Shown: positions 15,913 to 24,110 of the stretch, one piece after another
How positions within the stretch are numbered: the first letter of the stretch is position 1
Layout of the letters: each line of letters begins with the position of its first letter
Assembly: GCA_039182735.1 (NCBI GenBank)
Contig: JBCDCB010000003.1
Span: 62,001-126,000, forward strand
From: JBCDCB01 sp039182735
GTDB lineage: Bacteria > Planctomycetota > Phycisphaerae > Phycisphaerales > UBA1924
Length of the DNA stretch: 64,000 bases
Direction: 5' to 3'
Notes under the pieces: generated by a model
What the model was told of the DNA's origin: nothing
Seen by the model: the letters and a program-made list of their open reading frames with translations, nothing else
The model's database searches: none
Translations under genes and position numbers: made by a program

Positions 15913-17835
15913 TCAGATCGTCGCCTCGGTGACGCGCAGGATCTCTTGCACCGTTGTCAGCCCGCGCTCCACCTTGTTGAACCCGTCCTGGCGGAGCGTC
16001 ACCATCCCGCGATCGACGCATGTGCGACGGAACTCCGTCACGTTCGGGTTGCGCGCGACGATGTCGCGCAGCATGTCGTCCACGACGAGCAGTTCATAGA
16101 TGCCGACGCGTCCCGCGTGCCCGGTGCCGCGGCACTTCGCGCAGCCCTCGCCCTCGAACACCGTTGACGCCGCGATCCCCTGCATTTCGAGGAACTCGCT
16201 CATCTCTTCCGTGAGCTGCGCTTCGCGCTTGCAGTCCGGGCAGATGCGTCGAACCAGTCGCTGCGCCAGCACCGCGTTGACCGCGGCGCCGATCAGGAAC
16301 GGCTCGAGACCGATGTTGACAAGTCGCGTGATCGCCGACGGCGCATCGTTCGTGTGCAGCGTGCTCAGTACCAGGTGGCCCGTGAGCGCGGCCTGCACGG
16401 CGGTGTGCGCGGTTTCCTGGTCGCGGATCTCACCGATCATGATGATGTCGGGGTCCTGACGCAGCAGCGCCTTGAGCGCCCGCGCGAAGGTCATGCCGAT
16501 CTTCTCGAGCGTCTGCGTCTGCGTGATCCCGTCGAGGTGATACTCGATCGGATCTTCGACCGTCGAAATGTTCTTCGTGACCTTGTCCATCTGCCGCAGC
16601 GACGCGTACAGCGTGGTCGTCTTGCCCGAGCCGGTCGGTCCCGTGACCAGCACGATCCCGTGCGGCTGGCTGACCTGGTTCTTCCAGATGTGCAGCACGT
16701 CCGTCCCGAACCCGAGATCGTCGAGCGAGACGTTGATGCTGCGCGTATCGAGAATACGCATCACCGTCTTCTCACCGACGCCCGACGGCAGCGTCGAAAC
16801 GCGCAGGTCCAGTTTGCGCCCCTGCACCACGCACCGGATGCGCCCGTCCTGCGGGAGCCGGCGCTCGGAAATGTCGAGGTTCGCCATGATCTTCAGTCGC
16901 GACGTGAGCGCAGCGCCCATCTTGCCGGGCGGCTGCATCATGTCGAACAGGATGCCGTCGATGCGGAAGCGCACCTTGACCGACTTCTCGCCCTGTTCGA
17001 TATGAATATCCGACGCGCCCTCTTTCACCGCCTGGTGGATGATGTAGTTCACGTAGCGGATGACGGGCGACTCGCCGGCTTCCTTCTCGAGATCGACCTC
17101 GCTCGACTCGCCCTTCTCGACCTGCACGTCGTCTTCTTCGATGTCGCTCAGCAGCGACTCGACGTCCACGTCCTGCGCCTCGCCGACCATCGCTTCCAGC
17201 ACGCCCGAGATGTCCGACGGCATCAGCACGATGAGCTTCATCGATCGCGCGCGCAGGCGACGGCGCACGTCGTCAATCAGGAAGACGTCCTCGGGATCCG
17301 TGAGCCCCAGCACCACGCGCTCATCCTCTCGGCGTAGCGGGAGCACGAGGTTGTTCTTGCAGAAGTCCGGGGTCAGCCGCTGCAGCAGCACGCCGTCGTA
17401 CTGCTGGTCTTCGGGCAGCGACGTGTCGATGCGCTCGAAGCCGAGCTTGCACGATTCGGCGATGCAGCGCTGCAGCGCTTCTTCATCGACACCCTGCGAG
17501 AGCAGCGCCGCGCCGATGCTCGTGCCGGGCGACTGCTTGACCAGTGTCTGCGCCGCGTTGATCTGCTTGGAGTTCGCGACCTCACGCTGTTCGAGCAGCG
17601 TGACCAGCTTCGGGCGGTCCTTCGCGCGATCGCCCTTCTCCGGCGTGAACAGCGGCTGCACCGACATCCCGCCGCTCAGATCCTGATCGACCGACTGGTC
17701 AACGCTCCGATCGATCGATCGATCGATCGACTGGTCAACCGATGGGTTGATGCTCGTCCCGCCCGCGTCCTTCATCGGCTCCGGGTCGGGATCGTTGAGC
17801 GTCTTCATGATGTCGTCGAGATCGAACTTGGGCAT
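15913..17835 (-). CDS. pilB: PilB/GspE-type motor ATPase with SxDx repeats
   Basis: 640 residues. After an acidic start (about 1-30), residues 32-51 consist of five four-residue repeats, S-V/I-D-Q/R. An MshEN-type domain (about 65-220) follows, then the ATPase core: Walker A GPTGSGKT at 399-406, DPDIIMIGEIRD, LVLSTLHTNDAP, and a full-length zinc knuckle (CPDC ... CAKC, about 30 apart). It is a second hexameric motor in the same window. It sits at the end of the pilM-N-O-P cluster, so it probably powers the pilus-type assembly rather than the Gsp set, but a second GspE role is equally possible. The repeat DNA contains a (CGAT)5 tract that could change the reading frame by slippage. A 25-nt gap separates it from the PilP-like gene. 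Confidence 0.88.
   Translation of the reverse strand: MPKFDLDDIMKTLNDPDPEPMKDAGGTSINPSVDQSIDRSIDRSVDQSVDQDLSGGMSVQPLFTPEKGDRAKDRPKLVTLLEQREVANSKQINAAQTLVKQSPGTSIGAALLSQGVDEEALQRCIAESCKLGFERIDTSLPEDQQYDGVLLQRLTPDFCKNNLVLPLRREDERVVLGLTDPEDVFLIDDVRRRLRARSMKLIVLMPSDISGVLEAMVGEAQDVDVESLLSDIEEDDVQVEKGESSEVDLEKEAGESPVIRYVNYIIHQAVKEGASDIHIEQGEKSVKVRFRIDGILFDMMQPPGKMGAALTSRLKIMANLDISERRLPQDGRIRCVVQGRKLDLRVSTLPSGVGEKTVMRILDTRSINVSLDDLGFGTDVLHIWKNQVSQPHGIVLVTGPTGSGKTTTLYASLRQMDKVTKNISTVEDPIEYHLDGITQTQTLEKIGMTFARALKALLRQDPDIIMIGEIRDQETAHTAVQAALTGHLVLSTLHTNDAPSAITRLVNIGLEPFLIGAAVNAVLAQRLVRRICPDCKREAQLTEEMSEFLEMQGIAASTVFEGEGCAKCRGTGHAGRVGIYELLVVDDMLRDIVARNPNVTEFRRTCVDRGMVTLRQDGFNKVERGLTTVQEILRVTEATI
17708..17730 (-). 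repeat. (CGAT)5 tetranucleotide tract inside pilB
   Basis: Five and three-quarter uninterrupted CGAT units lie in codons about 36-43 of the pilB-like gene, within a larger 12-bp imperfect repeat that encodes the S-V/I-D-Q/R motif. Because the unit is 4 nt, gain or loss of one unit would shift the reading frame near the start of the gene. Confidence 0.85.
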
Positions 17836-17860
17836 CGGCGTCTCCGGTCGAGCGCTCGCG

Positions 17861-18559
17861 TCAGGGTTGCATGATGTTCAGCTCGAACCGCTCGCCCATC
17901 GCCTCGAGCGTCACGCGCCGTCCCTCGATCGCCGCGACCACAAAGTCGTCGTCGATCGTGTCGCCGACCTGCGCCAGCTCTCCGTTGATGCGCGCCATCG
18001 GCACGCGACCGCCCATCACGCCCGCCAGCTTCAGCGACGCCACGCGACGCCGAAGGTCCTGTAATCGCTGCTGGCGCAGACGCTCGGCGCGCGCCGTCGG
18101 GTCTTCATCCTCGATCGGCTCGACGGCCTGGGCCTCGACCATCTCCGACCCGCCGCGCCACTCGAAGGGGTTCATCTGCACGCTGTTCAGCGGCACCTGC
18201 ACCACCTGGCCGCTGTTGCGAAGATCGGTCAGGAGCTTCTGGTGATCCTCCACCGACTTGCTCTGTTTCTGCTCGTCGAAGGGGTAGTCGATCGTGACGT
18301 CCGCGATCGCCAGATCCGCGCCGAGCCCCATCTTCCGCATGCCGAAGAGCGCGCCGCCCGCGACCGCGATGATCACGATGATCAGCGCCGGCCCCGAGAG
18401 CAGCTGCTTCCCGCCCTCTGACTCGAGCCCGCTGTAGAGCTCGTCCGAGGCGCCGGACGCGCCGCCCGGCACACCGACCTGCTGTCCGTCCAACCCGTCG
18501 TCGGGCGGCAGCATGCCGAGCGCGGAATCCTCATTCACGTCGGGGAGCTGGAATCCCAT
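17861..18559 (-). CDS. PilP/GspC-like membrane protein of the pilMNO cluster
   Basis: 232 residues from the ATG at 18559 (GTG at 18562 is an alternative), overlapping the pilO stop. An acidic, Gly-rich cytoplasmic N-terminus (about 1-50) precedes one membrane helix near 55-75 (LLSGPALIIVIIAVAGGALFG). The periplasmic part is charged and helical, then ends in a small beta domain ('GGRVPMARINGELAQVGDTIDDDFVVAAIEG'), the HR-like fold of PilP/GspC. It would link PilNO to a secretin. There is no lipobox, unlike proteobacterial PilP. Confidence 0.68.
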   Translation of the reverse strand: MGFQLPDVNEDSALGMLPPDDGLDGQQVGVPGGASGASDELYSGLESEGGKQLLSGPALIIVIIAVAGGALFGMRKMGLGADLAIADVTIDYPFDEQKQSKSVEDHQKLLTDLRNSGQVVQVPLNSVQMNPFEWRGGSEMVEAQAVEPIEDEDPTARAERLRQQRLQDLRRRVASLKLAGVMGGRVPMARINGELAQVGDTIDDDFVVAAIEGRRVTLEAMGERFELNIMQP

Positions 18560-19104
18560 CACACGCCTCCCATACGGCTTGGCTGGAAGTAGACGCTGAT
18601 CGTGAACGACGCCTCCGCGACGCCGTCGGTCTCCGATGCCTTCTTCAGTTCCATGTCGAGCATGCGCGAGATTCGATCGAGGTTCTCGACACGCAGCAGA
18701 AACTCGTAGAAGTCGTCGAAGTCGCCGGAGATGCTCATCTCCATCTGCTGTTCCATGTAGTCCGCCGCTGCGAGCTGCTTCGTCGTCTTGACCTTCGTCA
18801 GCTCCAGCCGGCTCTTCCGCGCCAGCTCCGACACCTGATCGAGCACGACGTCCACGTCCTTCCCGTCAGGAAGACGCGCCTCGACCAGCGAGATGCCCGC
18901 GGCGATCTCGTCGTTCAAACGCTGCAGGTCGTCGGTCTGCTCCGTCGCGGCGTCGAGCTTCTCGAGCATCTGCTCCTTGTGCTCGATCTCTTTCCGCGCC
19001 TCGGAAATCTCGACGTTCTGCGGATGGAACACGAAGTACCACGAGCACATCGGCAGCGCCAGCAGCACCACGAAGAACACGATCTCACGCGGTCCGATAC
19101 GCAT
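18559..19104 (-). CDS. pilO: PilO-like inner-membrane alignment protein
   Basis: 181 residues. One membrane helix near 8-26, a coiled coil (about 32-75), then a ferredoxin-like domain with 'ISGDFDDFYEFLLRVENLDRISRM', the PilO pattern. PilO dimerises with PilN in the periplasm and aligns the machine. The start overlaps the pilN stop (TGATG) and the stop overlaps the next gene, so the four genes are tightly coupled. Confidence 0.85.
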   Translation of the reverse strand: MRIGPREIVFFVVLLALPMCSWYFVFHPQNVEISEARKEIEHKEQMLEKLDAATEQTDDLQRLNDEIAAGISLVEARLPDGKDVDVVLDQVSELARKSRLELTKVKTTKQLAAADYMEQQMEMSISGDFDDFYEFLLRVENLDRISRMLDMELKKASETDGVAEASFTISVYFQPSRMGGV

Positions 19105-19943
19105 CAGCCGCCCTCCTTCTTGCCGACGAACATCATCCGCAGCGCGTCGCCCATGCCGGGTTTCTTCTGATTCCCGCCCAGCGAGCGGGGCTCGAAGGGC
19201 GAGCCCACCACACCGTCGCGGTTCGAGACCAGCGGCTCGATCTTCCGCGCGTCCGCGCTCGGGTTCACCATCGCCTCGATCAGGAACTTGTTCATCTCGC
19301 GATCGCGGATACGCGTCACCTCACTGATCTTCAGCTCGACGTCCTTCAGCAGATCGCAGTCCTGCAGCGACGACACGTACGCCGCGACCTCGCGGTGCGA
19401 CGGCGCCACGCCGGTGATCGAGAGCTCCGTCTTGAACCGCGGGGCCTGTGCCTTGGGCTTCTCCTCCTCGGCGTCCGCGTCCTTCCCGCGCCCGCGCTTC
19501 GCCAGGCTCTTGCCGCGCTTCGCTTTTTTGGGCTCTACCTTCACCGTGGCGACGCGCTGACGGTCACTCTGCACCTCGAGCTCGAGCATCGTCATCTGCC
19601 CGGGCATGCGGTTGATGAGCTCGGCGAGCAGCAGCGAACGCGGCACGCGCTCGATCAGCGCCATCGTCAGCTCCGCCTTGTCCGTCAGCGCCTCGCGGTC
19701 CTTCTCCAGCTGGCGCAGCGTCTCGATGTCCTGCGCCGCCTGCGCGTACCGGACGTTGATCGCCTCCTGGTAGTGACGCACGTCCTTCCACTGACGATTC
19801 GTCACAAAGAACGCCGCGACCACGCCAAAGAGCACGATCGCGAAGAGACCGACGCTCACCACGCCGCTGCGCATGTCGGCCTTGCGCTGGACGTAGTCGT
19901 CCGGCAGGAACGTCGAACCCGACTTCTTGCCAAGGTTGATCAT
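19104..19943 (-). CDS. pilN: PilN-like inner-membrane protein
   Basis: 279 residues. The N-terminal INLGKKSGSTFLPDDY motif resembles the short cytoplasmic PilN segment (INLLP-like) that docks into the PilM groove. A membrane helix lies near 28-50, then a coiled coil and a ferredoxin-like domain, interrupted by a Lys/Arg-rich insert at about 135-165 (KKAKRGKSLAKRGRGKD) that is unusual for the family. The GAGGGGG ribosome-binding site is well placed, and the gene lies 18 nt after pilM. Confidence 0.85.
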   Translation of the reverse strand: MINLGKKSGSTFLPDDYVQRKADMRSGVVSVGLFAIVLFGVVAAFFVTNRQWKDVRHYQEAINVRYAQAAQDIETLRQLEKDREALTDKAELTMALIERVPRSLLLAELINRMPGQMTMLELEVQSDRQRVATVKVEPKKAKRGKSLAKRGRGKDADAEEEKPKAQAPRFKTELSITGVAPSHREVAAYVSSLQDCDLLKDVELKISEVTRIRDREMNKFLIEAMVNPSADARKIEPLVSNRDGVVGSPFEPRSLGGNQKKPGMGDALRMMFVGKKEGG

Positions 19944-19961
19944 CGCACCACCCCCTCGCGA

Positions 19962-21179
19962 TCACGCATCCGTCGGCGCCATCGACAGACCCAGCGCGGT
20001 CGTCCAACCGGGCTGCGGCCTCTTGAAGTCGAATCCCTTGCAACGCTTCTCGTCCGCGCCGTGCAGACGCGCGAACGGATCCCCGAGCTCCGCCGGCAAG
20101 CCGAGCATCGACGACACCCGCTTGCACACGAATGTCGGGCCGGACTCTCCGCCCGTGAACACCACGCGCGAGATCTTCCGATCGCGGAAGAGCGCCGCGT
20201 GATACCGCACGCACATCGCGATCTCCTCGGCGAGCGATTCCATCACGCCGCGGAGCGCCGCCACCTCGTGCTCGTTCCCCGTCCCCTCCGCCAGCGCGGC
20301 CTCGGTCTCGGTCACTTCGATCACGCCCGCGGGCGTCGCGCCGATGCGGCGTTCCTCGCTGAGCGGGATGTCCTCTGTCGTGCCCCCGCTCACCGCTGCA
20401 ACGAGCGGCGTGTCCGTGACCTCGGCATCCGCCGGATTCAGCGCCTCCGCCGACCGACGCCACTGCCGCGCGTTCGCGAGCGAGCACTTGTAATGATCGA
20501 CCACGACGTCATCGAAGCGGCGCCCGGCGAGATCGATCGTCCGCGCGAACGCGATCTTCTGCCCGTGCGTGATCACCACCTTCGTCGTCCCGCAGCCAAT
20601 ATCGACGTACATCTGCGCACGGTTCGAGTCGTTCGCTCGCCGGCTCAGCCCGCCGAACGCCCACGCCAGCGCGTGGTGCTCGCTCAAAACGCCCGCCGGA
20701 ACCAGCTTCGCGTTCTTCAGCGCCTTCATGTGCGCGAGCACGATCTCCCGCGGCATGCCCACGCACACCACCTCCGTGCACTTTTCGCCGTCGCGGCTGA
20801 CCTGGCCGACTTCTTCGTGACGCACGATCACGCTCGACGCGTCACGGTCCATCACGCCCGCCATCTGCAACCGCACCGCGTCGGCAAGCTTGCCCGTCAC
20901 GCTCGCCGGGAGTTGGATCTGCTCGACCGTCACCGATTCCGACGACACGCTGCACACCGCGCGCTTGCCGCTGAACTTCCCTTGTTTCAGCACATCTCGC
21001 AGCTTCGATGCCTGGAACGCGAACCGCTCGCGCGGGTTCGCCACGAGGTCACCGGGCGTGTCCACCTGCACCGCCGAAACAATACGCATCGTCTCGCCGG
21101 GCACGATCTGGAGCACCTTCATCGAAGACGTCCCGAAGTCGATCGCGATGGGCGCGGATTGTTCCCGAAAAAGAGGCAC
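19962..21179 (-). CDS. pilM: PilM, actin-like pilus platform protein
   Basis: 405 residues; GTG start, with a G-rich GGGGGGAG just upstream. The N-terminus 'PIAIDFGTSSMKVLQI' is the phosphate-1 loop of the actin-like PilM/FtsA fold; 'MYVDIGCGTTKVVI' is phosphate-2 and 'VVFTGGESG' the adenosine motif. PilM is a cytoplasmic ATP-binding ring that holds the PilN tail and couples to the motor. It is somewhat longer than typical PilM (about 350), with an insert around 255-310. It is the first gene of the minus-strand cluster pilM-N-O-P-B. Confidence 0.92.
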   Translation of the reverse strand: MPLFREQSAPIAIDFGTSSMKVLQIVPGETMRIVSAVQVDTPGDLVANPRERFAFQASKLRDVLKQGKFSGKRAVCSVSSESVTVEQIQLPASVTGKLADAVRLQMAGVMDRDASSVIVRHEEVGQVSRDGEKCTEVVCVGMPREIVLAHMKALKNAKLVPAGVLSEHHALAWAFGGLSRRANDSNRAQMYVDIGCGTTKVVITHGQKIAFARTIDLAGRRFDDVVVDHYKCSLANARQWRRSAEALNPADAEVTDTPLVAAVSGGTTEDIPLSEERRIGATPAGVIEVTETEAALAEGTGNEHEVAALRGVMESLAEEIAMCVRYHAALFRDRKISRVVFTGGESGPTFVCKRVSSMLGLPAELGDPFARLHGADEKRCKGFDFKRPQPGWTTALGLSMAPTDA

Positions 21180-21303
21180 GTCTCCCCCCGTCGGCCTGTC
21201 GGCTCAACACCATCCCCGCCGCGCGATCTCGGCCCGCTCGGCAACGCCATTCATCGACGCCGACGACTCGCGCGTTGAGACCCTGCGCCATCCCCGGACC
21301 CGG

Positions 21304-21325
21304 CGTGACGGGCGCAACCGTCACG
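21304..21325. other. Intergenic hairpin between mqnB and pilM
   Basis: A perfect 8-bp inverted repeat, CGTGACGG and CCGTCACG, with a 6-nt loop. It is 40 nt downstream of the mqnB stop and about 125 nt upstream of pilM. There is no U-run, so it may be a weak or Rho-assisted terminator for mqnB, or a regulatory site for pilM. The other bases of 21180-21365 show nothing I recognise. Confidence 0.45.
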
Positions 21326-21365
21326 ACAAGCGCGTCGAGCAGACCCCGAACCCCGAACGACGTTC

Positions 21366-22076
21366 TTACAGGACCCGCGCGAGTGCACCGAGACGATCGA
21401 ACGCGCGCGCGATCTCCCAGCGCTGCGATGCGCGATCGCCCGTGGTGTTGCTGATCACGCGCAGCTCGAGGAACGGGAAGGCATCGCCCGCGACCCGCTT
21501 CGCCGCGAGGCCCGCCGCCGCCCCTTCCATACCCTCGCACAGCGCGCCCGTGCGCGACGCGATGTCCGCCGCCAGCCCGTCGGTCCCGGAACACGTCGAG
21601 ACCGTCGCGACCGGGCCCACGTTGTCCACCACCGTGCGCACGCGATCGATCGCCGCGCCGTCGCACGCGATCGACACGCCGTCACCGATCGGCGGGAATC
21701 CCATCGACGCCACGTCCTCAAACCCCGTCGGCGTGCGCACGCCCTCGTCCGCGAACACGCTCGCGCTCGCGCACACCACCTCGCCGATCTCGCAGCGCCA
21801 GCCGCCCGCACCGTCGGGCAAGGTGCCCGCGATCCCGATGCTCAGCACACCCGCGTGCCTCGACGGATCCAGCACGCGCGCGACCGCGCCGGCGGCGTTC
21901 GCCTTCCCGACGCCCGTCACCACCGCGTCGAACCGATCCCCGATCGCCGTGCACGACCAGGGCGACTCGTCGATCTCGACCGACAGCCCGCGCGCGATCG
22001 CACGGACCTCACCGAGCGCCGCGATCGCCAGCAGCCAACGCCCGCGCGACGTGTCCAGCAATGCCGCTCCGCTCAT
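21366..22076 (-). CDS. mqnB: Futalosine hydrolase (MqnB)
   Basis: 236 residues from the ATG at 22076; a longer frame runs upstream into ribF and is rejected. The protein has the nucleoside phosphorylase/MTAN fold signatures 'VTGVGKANAAGAVARVL', 'GIAGTLP', 'IGEVVCASASVFADEGV' and 'CEGMEGAAAGLAA', then 'RVISNTTGDR', the pattern of MqnB. It splits futalosine (or aminofutalosine) in the alternative menaquinone pathway. No other mqn genes are in the window. It diverges from ribF with 46 nt between starts. Confidence 0.85.
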   Translation of the reverse strand: MSGAALLDTSRGRWLLAIAALGEVRAIARGLSVEIDESPWSCTAIGDRFDAVVTGVGKANAAGAVARVLDPSRHAGVLSIGIAGTLPDGAGGWRCEIGEVVCASASVFADEGVRTPTGFEDVASMGFPPIGDGVSIACDGAAIDRVRTVVDNVGPVATVSTCSGTDGLAADIASRTGALCEGMEGAAAGLAAKRVAGDAFPFLELRVISNTTGDRASQRWEIARAFDRLGALARVL

Positions 22077-22122
22077 GCCTGAACGGTAGCAGGGGGCGCG
22101 CGTGCGCGCTACGCTGGCGTCC

Positions 22123-23055
22123 ATGCCGACGCGAACGGTGGTGACGGTCGGGAACTTCGACGGCGTGCACGCCGGGCACGCCGCGCTCGCCCACCGCGCG
22201 CGCCACCTCGCCGACGCCAACAGCGCCCGTGTCCTCGCCCTCGTCTTCGACCCGCACCCGATCAGCGTGCTCGCCCCCGCGCGCACGCCCAGCCGCCTCA
22301 GCACGTTCGAGCGTCGCGCCGAACTGCTCAGATCTGAAGGCGTGGACGAAGTCGAGCGCCTCGAGCCCACTCCCGAACTGCTCGACATGTCGCCGGACGA
22401 GTTCATCGCATGGGTCGTCGAGCGGCATCACCCCATCGCGTTTGTCGAAGGCGACGACTTCCGCTTCGGCAACAAGCGCGCCGGCGACATCGAGACCCTC
22501 CGTGCCATCGGAGGCCATCGCGGCTTCGACGTCGAACTCGTCAACGAGATCGATATCGAACTCCTCGACCAGCAGGTCGTCCGCGCATCGAGCAGCGTCG
22601 TGCGCTGGCTCATCGCCGAGGGGCGCTTGCGCGACGCCGCTCGCGTGCTGGGCAGGCCCTACGAGGTCACCGGCACCGTCCGCCGGGGCGACCAACGCGG
22701 GCGGACCATCGGCATCCCCACCGCCAACATCCACACTCCGTGCCTCCACCCGCGCGACGGCATCTACGCCGGGCTCGCGCACCTGCCCCGCGGAACGGTC
22801 CGTCCCGCTGCGGTCCACGTGGGCGAACGACCCACGTTCGACGGCGCGACGCCGAGCCTCGAAGCGCACGTGCTCGACTGGTCGGGCCACCCGGACAACA
22901 TCGAGTACGACTGGCACATCCGCCTCGAACTTCACGCGTTCCTGCGCGACCAATCGGCTTTCGAAGGCGTCGAGTCGCTTGTCGAACAGATCAACCGAGA
23001 CATCGCGCGCACGCGCGAAGCCATTGCACCAGCGTTGACCGGAGCAGCGACGTGA
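22123..23055 (+). CDS. ribF: Bifunctional riboflavin kinase / FAD synthetase
   Basis: 310 residues from ATG 22123; a GTG at 22102 is less likely. The N-terminal nucleotidyltransferase domain begins with VTVGNFDGVHAGH and includes 'VEGDDFRFGNKRAGD' and 'SSSVVRWLIAEG'. The C-terminal kinase domain begins 'VRRGDQRGRTIGIPTANI', with 'GERPTFDG' and 'LEAHVLDW'. It converts riboflavin to FMN and FAD in the cytoplasm. The stop overlaps the GTG of the next gene (GTGA), forming an operon with the DHH phosphoesterase, the same order seen in many bacteria. Confidence 0.95.
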   Translation: MPTRTVVTVGNFDGVHAGHAALAHRARHLADANSARVLALVFDPHPISVLAPARTPSRLSTFERRAELLRSEGVDEVERLEPTPELLDMSPDEFIAWVVERHHPIAFVEGDDFRFGNKRAGDIETLRAIGGHRGFDVELVNEIDIELLDQQVVRASSSVVRWLIAEGRLRDAARVLGRPYEVTGTVRRGDQRGRTIGIPTANIHTPCLHPRDGIYAGLAHLPRGTVRPAAVHVGERPTFDGATPSLEAHVLDWSGHPDNIEYDWHIRLELHAFLRDQSAFEGVESLVEQINRDIARTREAIAPALTGAAT

Positions 23056-24110
23056 CCGCCCCGAAGACCGATGAATTCGTTTGGCAGAGCAACGCGTCTC
23101 GCCAGGACATCGCCAAACGCCTACGCGGTGTGCAGAACGTCGCAATCTTCACGCACGCCAAGCCCGACGGCGACTCCACCGGATCGTCTCTCGCGCTCGC
23201 GCGTGCGCTGACGCACGCGGGCATCCGCGCCATCCCCGTCTACGTCGATCCCTGGCTCGAACGTTTCACGGAAATCCTCGGCGAGACCCCCGTGCTGCAC
23301 GAATCCGGCGGCGCGTTCGACGACGCCTTCCTGCAGACCGTCGATACCGCGGTCATCGTGGATACCGGCTCGTGGGGGCAGGTCGCCGGCGCGGGCGACT
23401 GGATCCGCGACCACCTCGACCGTGTCATCATCATCGACCATCACGCGCACGGCGATATCCCCGCGCCGATGCGCCTCATCGATACCGCCGCCGCCGCCGC
23501 GTGCGAAATCGTCGCCGATGTCTGCACCATGCTGCTCGACGATCGCTCGCCGAGCGAACTGCCCGCGGACGTCGCGCACGCGCTCTATCTCGGCATCGCG
23601 ACCGACACCGGCTGGTTCAAGCACTCGAACGTCACACCAAACGTTCTGCGCCTCGCGGGCGATCTTCTCGCCGCCGGCGTCGATCACACGCGCCTCGTGC
23701 GCATCATCGAGCAGAGCGATGAGCGCGCGCGCATCCACGCCATCGCCACAGCGCTCGCGACGCTCGAATATCATGGCGACGGACGCTTCGCCGTCCTCGG
23801 GCTCGACCACCACGCGATCACCAGCAACGGCTTCACGCTCGATCACCTCGGCGGGCTGACCGATCTGCCCATGTCCGTCTCGTCCGTCCGCGCCGCCGCG
23901 GCCCTCACCGAGATCGAGCCCGGGCTCACCAAGGTCTCCTTCCGCAGCAAGACCAACCCCGACAGCGTGAACGTGAACGAGGTCGCGCAGACACTCGACG
24001 GAGGCGGACACAAGCACGCCGCGGGCGCGAAGATTCGTGCGCCTTACGCCGAAGCGCGCGAACGCGTCATCGCGGCGCTGACAGACGCCGAGACGCTGGG
24101 GAACGCGTGA
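23052..24110 (+). CDS. nrnA: NrnA-like DHH/DHHA1 phosphoesterase
   Basis: 352 residues; GTG start overlapping ribF. The DHH domain shows HAKPDGDSTGSSLAL (residues 35-49), 'VDTGSWGQ' and IIIDHHAHGD, the metal-binding motifs; the C-terminal DHHA1 domain ends with GGGHKHAAGA. Family members degrade short oligoribonucleotides or pAp, recycling nanoRNA or sulfur-pathway by-products. Substrate cannot be fixed from sequence, and c-di-nucleotide phosphodiesterases share the fold. The next gene starts within its stop (GTGA). Confidence 0.9.
   Translation: MTAPKTDEFVWQSNASRQDIAKRLRGVQNVAIFTHAKPDGDSTGSSLALARALTHAGIRAIPVYVDPWLERFTEILGETPVLHESGGAFDDAFLQTVDTAVIVDTGSWGQVAGAGDWIRDHLDRVIIIDHHAHGDIPAPMRLIDTAAAAACEIVADVCTMLLDDRSPSELPADVAHALYLGIATDTGWFKHSNVTPNVLRLAGDLLAAGVDHTRLVRIIEQSDERARIHAIATALATLEYHGDGRFAVLGLDHHAITSNGFTLDHLGGLTDLPMSVSSVRAAAALTEIEPGLTKVSFRSKTNPDSVNVNEVAQTLDGGGHKHAAGAKIRAPYAEARERVIAALTDAETLGNA

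Noticed and set aside
19395..21278. A 627-codon plus-strand frame antisense to pilM and pilN
   Set aside because: Its translation is Arg/His/Leu-rich with no recognisable domain; the minus-strand pilM and pilN have clear motifs and coupled starts.
22077..22406. N-terminal extension of futalosine hydrolase
   Set aside because: The frame reads antisense through the start of ribF and is Arg/Ser-rich. The family's N-terminus matches the start at 22076.
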